From contig JAUWYT010000073.1 in the NCBI GenBank assembly GCA_030615705.1, positions 1 to 7,210 of the forward strand: a stretch of DNA of 7,210 nt. The letters are read 5' to 3'. The notes under the pieces are model-generated. The model worked only from the letters and a program-made list of their open reading frames with translations. It was not told the origin of the DNA and did not search any database. Source of the stretch: Chloroflexota bacterium (GTDB lineage Bacteria; Chloroflexota; Anaerolineae; VGOG01). Made by a program: the position numbers and the translations under genes. Shown piece by piece: positions 1-6,974 of this stretch (its first letter is position 1; every line of letters begins with the position of its first letter).

Positions 1-80
1 CCGGCGACTTCGGCCTCACGGGCCTCTTCACCCAGTCGTGCAAAATCGGCCGACAAGATAGAAGCCTCAATCTCGATCAC
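1..80 (-). CDS. rpe: Ribulose-phosphate 3-epimerase, N-terminal fragment (cut by window edge)
   Basis: This frame starts at a GTG (80-78) and stays open to the window edge, so only 26 codons are visible. It reads MIEIEASILSADFARLGEE and then continues through an acidic/alanine stretch ending EVAG. The ASILSADFARLGEE segment is the hallmark first strand and helix of ribulose-phosphate 3-epimerase (family consensus near PSILSADF.RLGEE). The enzyme is a cytoplasmic TIM barrel of about 220 residues that interconverts ribulose 5-phosphate and xylulose 5-phosphate. The start is supported by AAGGGG at 95-90, nine bases upstream, and because family members begin only a few residues before this motif. 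The metal-binding histidines and catalytic aspartates lie outside the window. It follows Tal-Pgi on the same strand and supplies the xylulose 5-phosphate used by the transketolase encoded upstream. The identification is firm despite the short length, because the motif is highly specific and the context fits. Confidence 0.87.
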   Translation of the reverse strand, partial: MIEIEASILSADFARLGEEAREAEVA

Positions 81-86
81 TTTGCT

Positions 87-179
87 CTACCCCTTCTCAT
101 CCCGCTTGAGATGGCGAATCCCCTGGCTGCCGGCGATGAGCAGGGCGATGGGCGACGGAAACCAGTGCTGCGAGCTCAT
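87..179 (-). CDS. Possible 30-codon small ORF bridging Tal-Pgi and rpe
   Basis: An ATG at 179-177 overlaps the Tal-Pgi stop codon (178-176) in an ATGA arrangement typical of translational coupling. The frame runs 30 codons to a TAG at 89-87, six bases before the rpe GTG, so it fills almost the whole gap between the two genes. GAGGTG at 190-185 precedes the ATG by five bases. The predicted peptide begins MSSQHWFPSPIALLIAG, with a short hydrophobic stretch at about residues 10-17, and ends in a charged tail (HLKRDEKG). I recognise no family. It is in the same frame as rpe, separated only by the TAG plus two codons. It could be a coupling leader, a real small protein, the degraded remnant of a gene once between the two, or chance. 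An open frame of 30 codons is not significant on its own; the start and stop placement is what makes it worth listing. Confidence 0.3.
   Translation of the reverse strand: MSSQHWFPSPIALLIAGSQGIRHLKRDEKG
90..95 (-). promoter_or_regulatory. Ribosome binding site of rpe
   Basis: AAGGGG lies nine bases before the GTG at 80 and favours that codon as the start of ribulose-phosphate epimerase. It sits inside the last codons of the small ORF at 179-87, so ribosomes finishing that ORF would pass over it. Confidence 0.5.
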
Positions 180-2959
180 GATAGCACCTCTGTCAACTGA
201 TTAAGGTTAACGACCACGTCCGTCCCGAGGTGAAAGCGGATCACTCGCCGCCCTGCATTCAGCAATGCCTGCCGGTCGCCCAGGGCCTGGGCTGCTTTGA
301 GCATGCCGAAGGTGATCGACGAACGTGACGATCCTGCCTCATCAGGAATTGCTACATCTTGTGAGTCGTCGGTAGTGAACTGGATGAAGAGGCCGTGGCC
401 AGCATCACCCTTGTGTAGCTGCCCGGTTGAGTGCAGAAACCGGGGCCCGTAGCCGACTGTCGTCGCCAGTCGATATTTGTCACGCAAGCGTGTGCGCAGC
501 ACCAGCAACGCCGCATCGGTCTCGGCTGTGGGCTGAACGTAGGCCTGCAGGGCCACGTAGGCGCCTGGTTGGGCTTGGTTGAGGAAAGCGGTCAGCGCTT
601 CTCCCGGAGTGCCAGCCGTCACGTCGTCATAGACGGTGATGCCGTTGCCGGTCAGCGCTGGTTTTTCTGCCGGCAGTGCGCCCTCTCTAGTGTACTGAGT
701 CACCATCTGGCGGGCCAACACCTTGGCTGCCTCAACGTCGGGCTGGTCGAAGGGGTTGATGCCTAACAGGTGACCGGCCACAGCGGTGGCCATCTCCCAC
801 AGGAAGAACTGCCCGCCCAGGTCGTAGGGATCGTGCAGGTTCAAGCGAACCACCGGATGACCGATCTCTTCTAGAGCAGCCAGCGCTGCGTCGTGGGTTT
901 CGTCATCGTTCAGCCTCAGATGGACGAAGAGGCGGTCGTCGCCATAGACCTCGGGTGGGCCCAGCGGCTCTCTTACCACGGGCAAAATGCCGCGTCCGTC
1001 CTTGCCGGTGCTCTCGGCGATAAGTTGTTCGACCCAGTCGCCGAAGCTGGCAATGGCTGGCGAGGCAACCAGCGTCAGCTTATCCCGCCCGACTTTCGCC
1101 AGTTCTCCCAAGATGGCACCCAGCCAAGCCCCCGGGTTGTCTTCCATCGGCACACAAGCCTCGCAAGCGGAGGCAGTGGTAAGGGCCCGGTCTAGAAGTC
1201 GGGGGACATCTACGCCTACCAGTGCGGCCGGGACCAGTCCAAAATAGGAGAGGGCGGAGTAGCGCCCGCCTATGTTCGGATCGTTGAGAAACGTGGCCCG
1301 GAAGTTGTAGCGGCCGGCCAGATCTGCCAGCTGGCTCCCGGGGTCGGTGATGGCGACAAAGTGGTCACCAGCCTGGCCCGTCGCCATTGCCTGAACCACT
1401 TGGTTGTAGAAGAGCTTGAAGAACGAGAGCGTCTCCACAGTAGTCCCTGACTTGGTGGCGACGATGAAGAGGGTGCGGGCCAGGTCAAGCCGGTCGGCGT
1501 GGGCCAAGACCGCGCCGGGGTCAGTGCTGTCCAGCACAGCCAGCTCCAGATGGCCATCACCTACACTGAAGGTCTTCCGGAAGACCTCTGGGGCCAAGCT
1601 GGAGCCCCCCATCCCCAGCAGTAGGGCGTGGGTGTAGCCCTCGGCGACCACGGCGTCGGTCAGCGCATCCAGGATGTGGATGTTCTCGGTCATCACCACT
1701 GCACTGTGGAGCCAGCCCAGCCGGTTGCCGATCTCCGCGGGCTCTGGCTTCCAGACGGTGTGGTCGTGAGCCCAGATGCGGGATAGAACGCGTGCGTTGG
1801 CCATCTCGGTTAGGGCCGCGTCCGCGGTGGCCTGGTACTCGCCCAAGTTGGCTGACTGGTGGTGCCAGCCAGCCCGCAGTCGGTTACACTTCTCGGCGAT
1901 GCTGGCCATCAAGGCCTCGAAGGATTTGGCAAAGGCAGCCACTCCGTCATCTAGTAGTTTCTGGGTGATAGTTGCCAGCTCGATGCCCAAATCGGCGAGG
2001 CGCGTCAGGTGGGCGCGGGCTTCATCTAGGTCAGCCTCCAAGGTAGGAGATACGCGGCCGTGGTCTAGGAAGGCTTGCAAGGTGGCCAGCGGCACGGTGT
2101 TCACCGTGTCCCGCCCGATGAGGCTGTCCACATAAAGCGTATCTGGATAGAGCGGGTTCTTGGTGCTCGTACTAGCCCATAGTGGCCGTTGGACACGGGC
2201 CCCCAGTGCCGCCAGGCGCTCCCAGCGGGCGCTGCTGAAGATCTCCCAGAAGAGGGCGTAGGCGGCCTTGGCGTTGGCGATGGCCATTTTGCCTAGGAGC
2301 TCTGTGTCCCCGATCTCCTCCAGCGCCCGGTCCACGGCCGTGTCCACACGACTGACGAAGAAGGAAGCCACCGATGCAACGCGGCTGATGTCTCCCCCAG
2401 ACGCGGCTAGCTTCTCCAGTCCGGCGATGTAGGCCCGAGCTGCGGCCTGGTATTGTGCTAGAGAGAAGATCAACGTGACGTTGATGTTAATGCCCTCGCC
2501 GATCAGCGTCTCGATGGCCGGGATACCGGCAGGAGTGGCTGGTACCTTGATCATCACATTGGGCCGCTCCAGTGCGGCGAAGAGACGCCGAGCCTCGGTG
2601 ATTGTGCGAGCTGTGTCGTGGGCCAGGTGGGGACTGGCCTCCAGGCTGACGTAGCCATCCCTGCCACCGGTACTCTGGCACACCGGGCGTAGCAGATCCG
2701 CCGCACGCTGGATGTCTTCGAATGCCAGCGCCTCGTAGATCTCCACCGCCTTCTTGCCCGAATCCACCAGACGGTGAAGAGCTTCGTCATAGTCGGTGCT
2801 GCCGGCGATGGCGCTCTCGAAGATCGTCGGGTTGGAGGTGACACCAGTCACGCCCGTCTCGATCCAGGCCTCCAGTTGGCCAGAGGTGATGAAAGAATGG
2901 CGGATGTAGTCGAGCCAGATCGCCTGGCCAATTTTGCTCAATTCATGTAGGCGTGTCAT
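176..2959 (-). CDS. tal-pgi: Bifunctional transaldolase / glucose-6-phosphate isomerase (fused)
   Basis: This is a 927-residue cytoplasmic fusion. Residues 1-360 are a transaldolase of the actinobacterial/cyanobacterial-like long type: Asp17 in WLDYIR, the TSNPTIF motif (41-47), SLEASPHLAHD (about 105-115), the Schiff-base lysine Lys138 in VMIKVPAT, NVTLIFS (160-166), SFFVSRVD (199-206) and ASTSTKNPLY (262-271). Residues 380-760 are a phosphoglucose isomerase with two SIS folds: LLLGMGGSSLAP (446-457), the phosphate loop ATKSGTTVET (501-510), GGRYSALS (564-571), the probable catalytic Glu649 in AESTGKDG, and NPFDQPDVEAAK (735-746) ending in the probable catalytic Lys746. Residues 770-927 are the extra C-terminal domain usual in this fusion family, with GYGPRFLHSTGQLHKG (836-851). 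The length is normal for the fusion. The ATG start has a strong AAGGAGGG seven bases upstream. I could not place the active-site histidine of the isomerase by eye. The protein would move three-carbon units between sugar phosphates and interconvert the resulting fructose 6-phosphate with glucose 6-phosphate. Confidence 0.96.
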   Translation of the reverse strand: MTRLHELSKIGQAIWLDYIRHSFITSGQLEAWIETGVTGVTSNPTIFESAIAGSTDYDEALHRLVDSGKKAVEIYEALAFEDIQRAADLLRPVCQSTGGRDGYVSLEASPHLAHDTARTITEARRLFAALERPNVMIKVPATPAGIPAIETLIGEGININVTLIFSLAQYQAAARAYIAGLEKLAASGGDISRVASVASFFVSRVDTAVDRALEEIGDTELLGKMAIANAKAAYALFWEIFSSARWERLAALGARVQRPLWASTSTKNPLYPDTLYVDSLIGRDTVNTVPLATLQAFLDHGRVSPTLEADLDEARAHLTRLADLGIELATITQKLLDDGVAAFAKSFEALMASIAEKCNRLRAGWHHQSANLGEYQATADAALTEMANARVLSRIWAHDHTVWKPEPAEIGNRLGWLHSAVVMTENIHILDALTDAVVAEGYTHALLLGMGGSSLAPEVFRKTFSVGDGHLELAVLDSTDPGAVLAHADRLDLARTLFIVATKSGTTVETLSFFKLFYNQVVQAMATGQAGDHFVAITDPGSQLADLAGRYNFRATFLNDPNIGGRYSALSYFGLVPAALVGVDVPRLLDRALTTASACEACVPMEDNPGAWLGAILGELAKVGRDKLTLVASPAIASFGDWVEQLIAESTGKDGRGILPVVREPLGPPEVYGDDRLFVHLRLNDDETHDAALAALEEIGHPVVRLNLHDPYDLGGQFFLWEMATAVAGHLLGINPFDQPDVEAAKVLARQMVTQYTREGALPAEKPALTGNGITVYDDVTAGTPGEALTAFLNQAQPGAYVALQAYVQPTAETDAALLVLRTRLRDKYRLATTVGYGPRFLHSTGQLHKGDAGHGLFIQFTTDDSQDVAIPDEAGSSRSSITFGMLKAAQALGDRQALLNAGRRVIRFHLGTDVVVNLNQLTEVLS
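185..190 (-). promoter_or_regulatory. Shine-Dalgarno-like site before the small ORF
   Basis: GAGGTG sits five bases before the ATG at 179. It lies in the last Tal-Pgi codons, where it also encodes protein, so its presence may be coincidental. Confidence 0.3.
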
Positions 2960-2966
2960 TCTCGAC

Positions 2967-2972
2967 CCTCCT
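2967..2972 (-). promoter_or_regulatory. Strong ribosome binding site of tal-pgi
   Basis: AGGAGG (within AAGGAGGG) lies seven bases before the ATG at 2959. It is the strongest Shine-Dalgarno sequence in the window and fixes the start of Tal-Pgi. A CCTCCT complementary to it occurs upstream at 3041-3036 in the same gap. Confidence 0.75.
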
Positions 2973-3029
2973 TGTATGAGGTCAGATGAAACAGCGTCTA
3001 TAGCCGCAGCTGGCGAACGCCCCGCCCCC

Positions 3030-3045
3030 TTGTCGAGGAGGACAA
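3030..3045 (-). other. Short perfect inverted repeat in the GH15/tal-pgi gap
   Basis: On the minus strand TTGTC, then CTCCTC, then GACAA form a perfect 5-bp stem with a six-base loop. The pyrimidine loop resembles the anti-Shine-Dalgarno of 16S rRNA and, with its flanks, includes CCTCCT, the complement of the tal-pgi ribosome binding site about 64 bases downstream. The stem is too short and lacks a following T run, so it is not a convincing intrinsic terminator. It may be a regulatory hairpin, a protein-binding dyad or chance. The rest of this 143-bp gap (3102-2960) shows no good sigma-70 promoter; a TATAGA at about 3001-2996 has no matching -35 hexamer. Confidence 0.3.
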
Positions 3046-3102
3046 CCTACTGTGCCCAGCCTTTCGTCACTCAAGCAGCAGATGTACTACCATTCTCTTC
3101 GT

Positions 3103-4914
3103 TCAGCGCTCGGGCTTCATCGCCTTAGCCCGGCCCAGACGGAGAGCACTGTTCATGAGGCCGATGTGGCTGAAAGCCTGAGGGTAGTTCCCGAGCTGAT
3201 GGCCGTAAGCGGGATCGATCTCCTCAGCGAAGAGTCGTAGAGGGCTTGCGTAGTTCAGTATGTTCAGGAATAGTTCTTCCGCCTTGTCGACTTGTCCTGA
3301 TAGAGCGAGGGCGTCCACCAGCCAGAAGGTGCAGAGTACGAAAGCCCCTTCACGACCGGGAAGCCCATCGTCCCCCAGATAGCGATAGACCAGCCCGTTG
3401 ACCGCCAGGTGTCTCAAGGTCGCTTCAATGGTGCCTTGCACGCGGGGGTCATCGGGCGAAAGAAACCCCATGACAGGGATCAAGAGGCTGGTCGCGTCTA
3501 GCACTTCGGAGTCAAAGGCCTGCACAAAGCTGTTCAGTTTGTGGCTGAACCCCCGCTCCAGGATCGCCCGCCGAATCGCTTTGCGCGTCTTCTTCCATTC
3601 CTCGAGGGGTGCTTCGAACCCGCGCTCTTCGGCCGTCTTGATGCCGCGGTCTAGTGCCACCCAGCACATCAGCTTGGAGTAGGTGAAGTGTCTTGGGCCG
3701 CCCCGCACCTCCCAGATACCAGAGTCTTCTGTGTCCCATATCTCACAGACATCATCGACGATCATGCGGATGAAGTGCCAGTCCTCCTGCGAGATATCCT
3801 CCCCGTAGCGGCGAGTTTCGTAGAAGGCGTTGACCAGTTCGCCGTAGACATCAAGTTGCCTCTGCTTCGCAGCCGCGTTTCCGATTCGCACAGGTGCAGA
3901 GTTCCGGTAGCCGGATAGATGATCCAGCCCCCTCTCTTCTAGATCTAGTTCCCCATGTAAGCCATACATGACCTGGATCTGGGTATGCGGCCCATAGTCT
4001 GCATGAGTATGACTCACGTCCCTAATCCATTGGAAGTAATGCAGCGCCTCCTCGACGTGGCCCCCGTTGTACAGCGCCTGAACGGTGAAAGACGCGTCGC
4101 GGACCCAGGCAAAGCGATAGTCCCAGTTGCGAACCCCTCCGATCTCTTCGGGGAGCGAGGTGGTGGGCGCCGCTGCGATGGCACCTGTTTCCGGGTGTGT
4201 AAGCAACTTCAAGATCAATCCCGAGCGGACGACATGGTCGTGCCAGGGGCCAGCGAAGACACAGCGGTCCAGACGACAATGGTGCGCCCATTCCGACCAA
4301 TACCGGTCTGTTCTAGTCAAGAGGCTTTCGCACTCCTCTGTGTGCAACGACGCTTGGTCTTCATATCGGACCACGAACCAACGTGTCTCACCTTCGAGTA
4401 TGGTCAACTTCCCTTGAGCCTCCCCCTCGCCGAGCCGCAAAGGGACGGGAGATTGCAGGAACAAGCTCTGGTCGCGGCATCGAGCGACCACGCCGTCCTT
4501 TCGTGACCCCAGCGTGGGCACCGCCCGGGCGTAGTCAAAACGCGGCCCGAACTCGATCTCCAGCTCCATTCTGCCCCGGCTGCAGGTGACCTTCCTCAGG
4601 ATAGCTCGGTGTAGGGAATCGGCCTCGCCCTTAACGGGCATGAAATCCGTTAGGGTCGCCACGCCAGAGGGCGTTTCGAACGTCGTCCGAAGTACATTGG
4701 TGTTTTCGACATAGCTCTGCCTTGCCTTGGACTGCTGCCGTGGTTTGATATGGAAATGTCCCCCTTTCTCAACGTCCAGAATCGCTGCGAACACGCTGGG
4801 GGATTCCAAATGAGGCAAGCAGCACCAGTCAATGGAGCCATCTCGTCCCACGAGGGCACAGGTCTCCAGATTGCCGATGAGACCGTAATCCTCAAGCCTC
4901 TTGTACTCTTTCAC
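3103..4914 (-). CDS. Glycoside hydrolase family 15 protein (intracellular glucoamylase- or trehalase-like)
   Basis: This 603-residue protein has the two-part layout of bacterial and archaeal GH15 enzymes. An N-terminal beta-rich domain (about 1-210) begins with the diagnostic YKRLEDYGLIGNLETCALVG and GSIDWCCLP (27-34 region). The (alpha/alpha)6 catalytic barrel (about 225-595) follows, with the substrate-loop signature GGVRNWDYRFAWVRDASF (259-276). Glu402 in IWEVRGG is the likely catalytic acid. The likely base is Glu564 or Glu565 in FAEEIDP, followed by GNYPQAFSHIGLMNSA (575-590). Length is normal. There is no signal peptide or membrane segment, so it acts in the cytoplasm, releasing glucose from an alpha-linked glucan or from trehalose; family members of this layout include both activities and sequence reading cannot separate them. 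The GTG start at 4914 is the only one available, since an in-frame TAG lies four codons upstream; its ribosome site AGGCGGG (4928-4922) is weak. It follows transketolase by 26 bp, which argues for co-transcription. Confidence 0.93.
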   Translation of the reverse strand: MKEYKRLEDYGLIGNLETCALVGRDGSIDWCCLPHLESPSVFAAILDVEKGGHFHIKPRQQSKARQSYVENTNVLRTTFETPSGVATLTDFMPVKGEADSLHRAILRKVTCSRGRMELEIEFGPRFDYARAVPTLGSRKDGVVARCRDQSLFLQSPVPLRLGEGEAQGKLTILEGETRWFVVRYEDQASLHTEECESLLTRTDRYWSEWAHHCRLDRCVFAGPWHDHVVRSGLILKLLTHPETGAIAAAPTTSLPEEIGGVRNWDYRFAWVRDASFTVQALYNGGHVEEALHYFQWIRDVSHTHADYGPHTQIQVMYGLHGELDLEERGLDHLSGYRNSAPVRIGNAAAKQRQLDVYGELVNAFYETRRYGEDISQEDWHFIRMIVDDVCEIWDTEDSGIWEVRGGPRHFTYSKLMCWVALDRGIKTAEERGFEAPLEEWKKTRKAIRRAILERGFSHKLNSFVQAFDSEVLDATSLLIPVMGFLSPDDPRVQGTIEATLRHLAVNGLVYRYLGDDGLPGREGAFVLCTFWLVDALALSGQVDKAEELFLNILNYASPLRLFAEEIDPAYGHQLGNYPQAFSHIGLMNSALRLGRAKAMKPER

Positions 4915-4940
4915 CGTGTTACCCGCCTAGCTCACTCCGC

Positions 4941-6953
4941 CTATCGGCCCAACAGGGCTTTGGCCTTGGCCGCCACGTTTGCCACTGTGATCCCAAACTT
5001 CTCGTACAGTACCTCACGCGGGGCACTGGCGCCAAAGCCTTGCATGCCGACCACTGCCCCTTCCAAGCCCACGTAGTGCTCCCAGCCAAGTTCGATGCCC
5101 GCCTCGACAGCCACGCGAGCCCTTACCGCCGAAGGCTTCACGTTTTCCCGGTAGTCCGCTGGTTGTTCGTCGAACAGCTCCCAACTGGGCATGGAAACCA
5201 CCCTAACGTTGACGCCTTCAGCCGCCAATTGCTTACCTGCATCCAAAGCAGCGTGCACTTCCGACCCAGTACCGACAAGGATGACCTCCGGCGTGCCTTT
5301 GACGGACTCCCAGAGCACGTAGGCGCCTCGTTGGAGGCCCCCTGCTGGCGCGAGCGTGGTGCGATCAAGCACGGGCAGCTTTTGCCGAGTGAAGATCAGG
5401 GCTGTTGGGCCCTCTCTGTTGAGCAAGGCTGCTCGCCAGGCTTCAAGGGTCTCGCTAGCATCGGCTGGGCGGATGACGGTCAGGTTGGGCACGGCGCGCA
5501 GGTTCATCAGGTGCTCCACCGGCTGGTGGGTGGGCCCGTCCTCGCCCAAGCCGATGCTGTCGTGGGTGAAGACGTATATCACCTGCGCGCCCATCATTGC
5601 TGCCAGGCGCATAGGTGGACGCATGTAGTCGGCGAAGGTGAGGAAGGTGGCGGCGTAGGGGATCACCCCACCGTGCAAAGCCATCCCGCTCGCGATGGCG
5701 CCCATGGCGTGCTCGCGAACACCGAAGTGCATGTTGTGGCCGTAATACTCGTGCAAGCCGAAATCGCCATAGCCGATGAGTGTGGTCTTGGTGCTGGGCG
5801 CCAGGTCCGCCGAGCCCCCGGTCAGAGCGTGGATGCGTTGTGCCAGGGCATTGAGCACTTGGCCGGAGGCGTTGCGGGTGGCGATGGGTGGGGTGTCCGG
5901 CGGGAAGAGTGCGTCCAGGCCCTCGTCCCAGCCGTCGGGCAAGTCACCGCGCAACTGGGCCTGAAATTGTGCCGCCAGATCAGGATGAGCATCGGCATAG
6001 GCATCGAGTCGTTGCCGCCAGTCCTGCTCCGCCGCCTGGCCCCGCTCAACCGCCTTGCGCATATGAGCCAGGACGTCGTCGGGCACGTAGAACGGTGGCT
6101 CATGTGGCCAACCCAGGGTCTCCTTAGCCGCCCGGACGTTCTCTTCGCCTAGCGGCTCCCCGTGCACTTTGGCCGTAGCCTGGGCTGGACTGCCGTAGCC
6201 GATGATCGTCTTGCAGATGATGAGCGATGGCCGCTCGGTCTCCGCCTGAGCTTGGCCGATGGCGGTCTCAACCGCGGGGACATCGTGGCCATCAATCGGC
6301 CCGATCACCTGCCAGCCGTAGGCCTCAAAGCGGCGCGCCACGTTCTCGCTGAATACGATGTCTGTACTACCCTCAATCTGGATGTCGTTGTCGTCATGGA
6401 GATAGATCAGCTTGCCCAGTCTCAGCGTGCCGGCCAGACTGGCAGCCTCGCTGGTCACCCCCTCCTGCATGTCGCCGTCGGAGACGATGGCATAGGTATA
6501 GTGATTGATGATTTCGTGCTCAGGTCTGTTGTAGTGCTCCGCCAGCCACCGCTCGGCGATGGCCATGCCCACGCCGTTGGCGAAGCCCTGGCCCAGAGGC
6601 CCGGTGGTGGTCTCCACGCCTGGCGTGAGATCGTACTCGGGATGACCTGGCGTCTTGCTGCCCCACTGACGGAAGTTCTTCAGTTCTTCCAGCGGCAAGT
6701 CATAGCCGGTCAGGTGCAACAGCGCGTAGAGCAACATCGAGGCGTGACCGGCCGACAGGATGAAGCGGTCACGATCGGGCCAGGCTGGATTGCGTGGATT
6801 GTGCCTAAGGAAGCGGTCCCAAAGAGTGTAGGCCATGGCCGCTGCGCCCATGGGGGTGCCAGGATGGCCGGATCTGGCTTTCTGGACAGCATCCACCGCG
6901 AGAAAACGGATGGTGTTAATGCACTCTTGGTCGAGAGTTGCTTGGTCAGTCAA
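4941..6953 (-). CDS. tkt: Transketolase
   Basis: This is a complete 670-residue thiamine-diphosphate enzyme that transfers two-carbon units from xylulose 5-phosphate to ribose 5-phosphate or erythrose 4-phosphate. The cofactor-binding N-terminal domain shows SGHPGTPMG with His30, AGHAS with His70, TPGHPE with His104, TTGPLGQG (116-123), and the metal/diphosphate motif GDMQEG (160-165) followed by DDNDIQIEG (187-195). KVHGEPLG contains His264. The pyrimidine-binding domain has GVREHAMG, whose Glu414 activates the cofactor, and [12 protein letters not shown] (470-481) with Asp472 and His476. The C-terminal domain includes LVGTGSEV (559-566). All expected active-site residues are present and the length is typical. 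The start is a TTG, supported by AGGGGAG seven bases upstream. It lies 21 bp after the hydrate epimerase stop and 26 bp before the GH15 start. Its donor substrate would come from rpe and its products feed the transaldolase half of the fusion protein. Confidence 0.97.
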   Translation of the reverse strand: MTDQATLDQECINTIRFLAVDAVQKARSGHPGTPMGAAAMAYTLWDRFLRHNPRNPAWPDRDRFILSAGHASMLLYALLHLTGYDLPLEELKNFRQWGSKTPGHPEYDLTPGVETTTGPLGQGFANGVGMAIAERWLAEHYNRPEHEIINHYTYAIVSDGDMQEGVTSEAASLAGTLRLGKLIYLHDDNDIQIEGSTDIVFSENVARRFEAYGWQVIGPIDGHDVPAVETAIGQAQAETERPSLIICKTIIGYGSPAQATAKVHGEPLGEENVRAAKETLGWPHEPPFYVPDDVLAHMRKAVERGQAAEQDWRQRLDAYADAHPDLAAQFQAQLRGDLPDGWDEGLDALFPPDTPPIATRNASGQVLNALAQRIHALTGGSADLAPSTKTTLIGYGDFGLHEYYGHNMHFGVREHAMGAIASGMALHGGVIPYAATFLTFADYMRPPMRLAAMMGAQVIYVFTHDSIGLGEDGPTHQPVEHLMNLRAVPNLTVIRPADASETLEAWRAALLNREGPTALIFTRQKLPVLDRTTLAPAGGLQRGAYVLWESVKGTPEVILVGTGSEVHAALDAGKQLAAEGVNVRVVSMPSWELFDEQPADYRENVKPSAVRARVAVEAGIELGWEHYVGLEGAVVGMQGFGASAPREVLYEKFGITVANVAAKAKALLGR

Positions 6954-6960
6954 TTTGTCT

Positions 6961-6967
6961 CTCCCCT
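6961..6967 (-). promoter_or_regulatory. Ribosome binding site deciding the TTG start of tkt
   Basis: AGGGGAG ends seven bases before the TTG at 6953. It favours that rare start codon and gives the expected short transketolase N terminus. It lies within the 21-bp gap after the preceding gene. Confidence 0.6.
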
Positions 6968-6974
6968 GCCAATC

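Noticed and set aside
431..2135. Several plus-strand open frames of 70-120 codons opposite tal-pgi
   Set aside because: The minus-strand protein is continuous and conserved across the whole region, and these frames have low-complexity Arg/Ser/Ala-rich or otherwise unpatterned translations.
2996..3045. Possible promoter or terminator in the gap before tal-pgi
   Set aside because: TATAGA has no suitably spaced -35 element, and the 5-bp stem lacks both GC strength and a T tract. Neither is good enough to call.
3052..3240. Plus-strand 62-codon frame starting at a GTG with GAGGAGG ten bases upstream
   Set aside because: Most of it is antisense to the conserved GH15 C terminus. The GAGGAGG is also the complement of the hairpin loop already noted. 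No family resemblance and no plus-strand promoter were seen.
3985..4506. A 173-codon plus-strand open frame antisense to GH15
   Set aside because: It overlaps the GH15 catalytic region including the NWDYRFAWVRDA motif, and its translation shows no domain-like pattern.
5040..6152. A 370-codon plus-strand open frame antisense to transketolase
   Set aside because: It lies wholly within a transketolase gene that has every catalytic motif intact. Its translation is rich in H, V, G and A with no recognisable domain, as expected for a shadow frame in GC-rich coding DNA.
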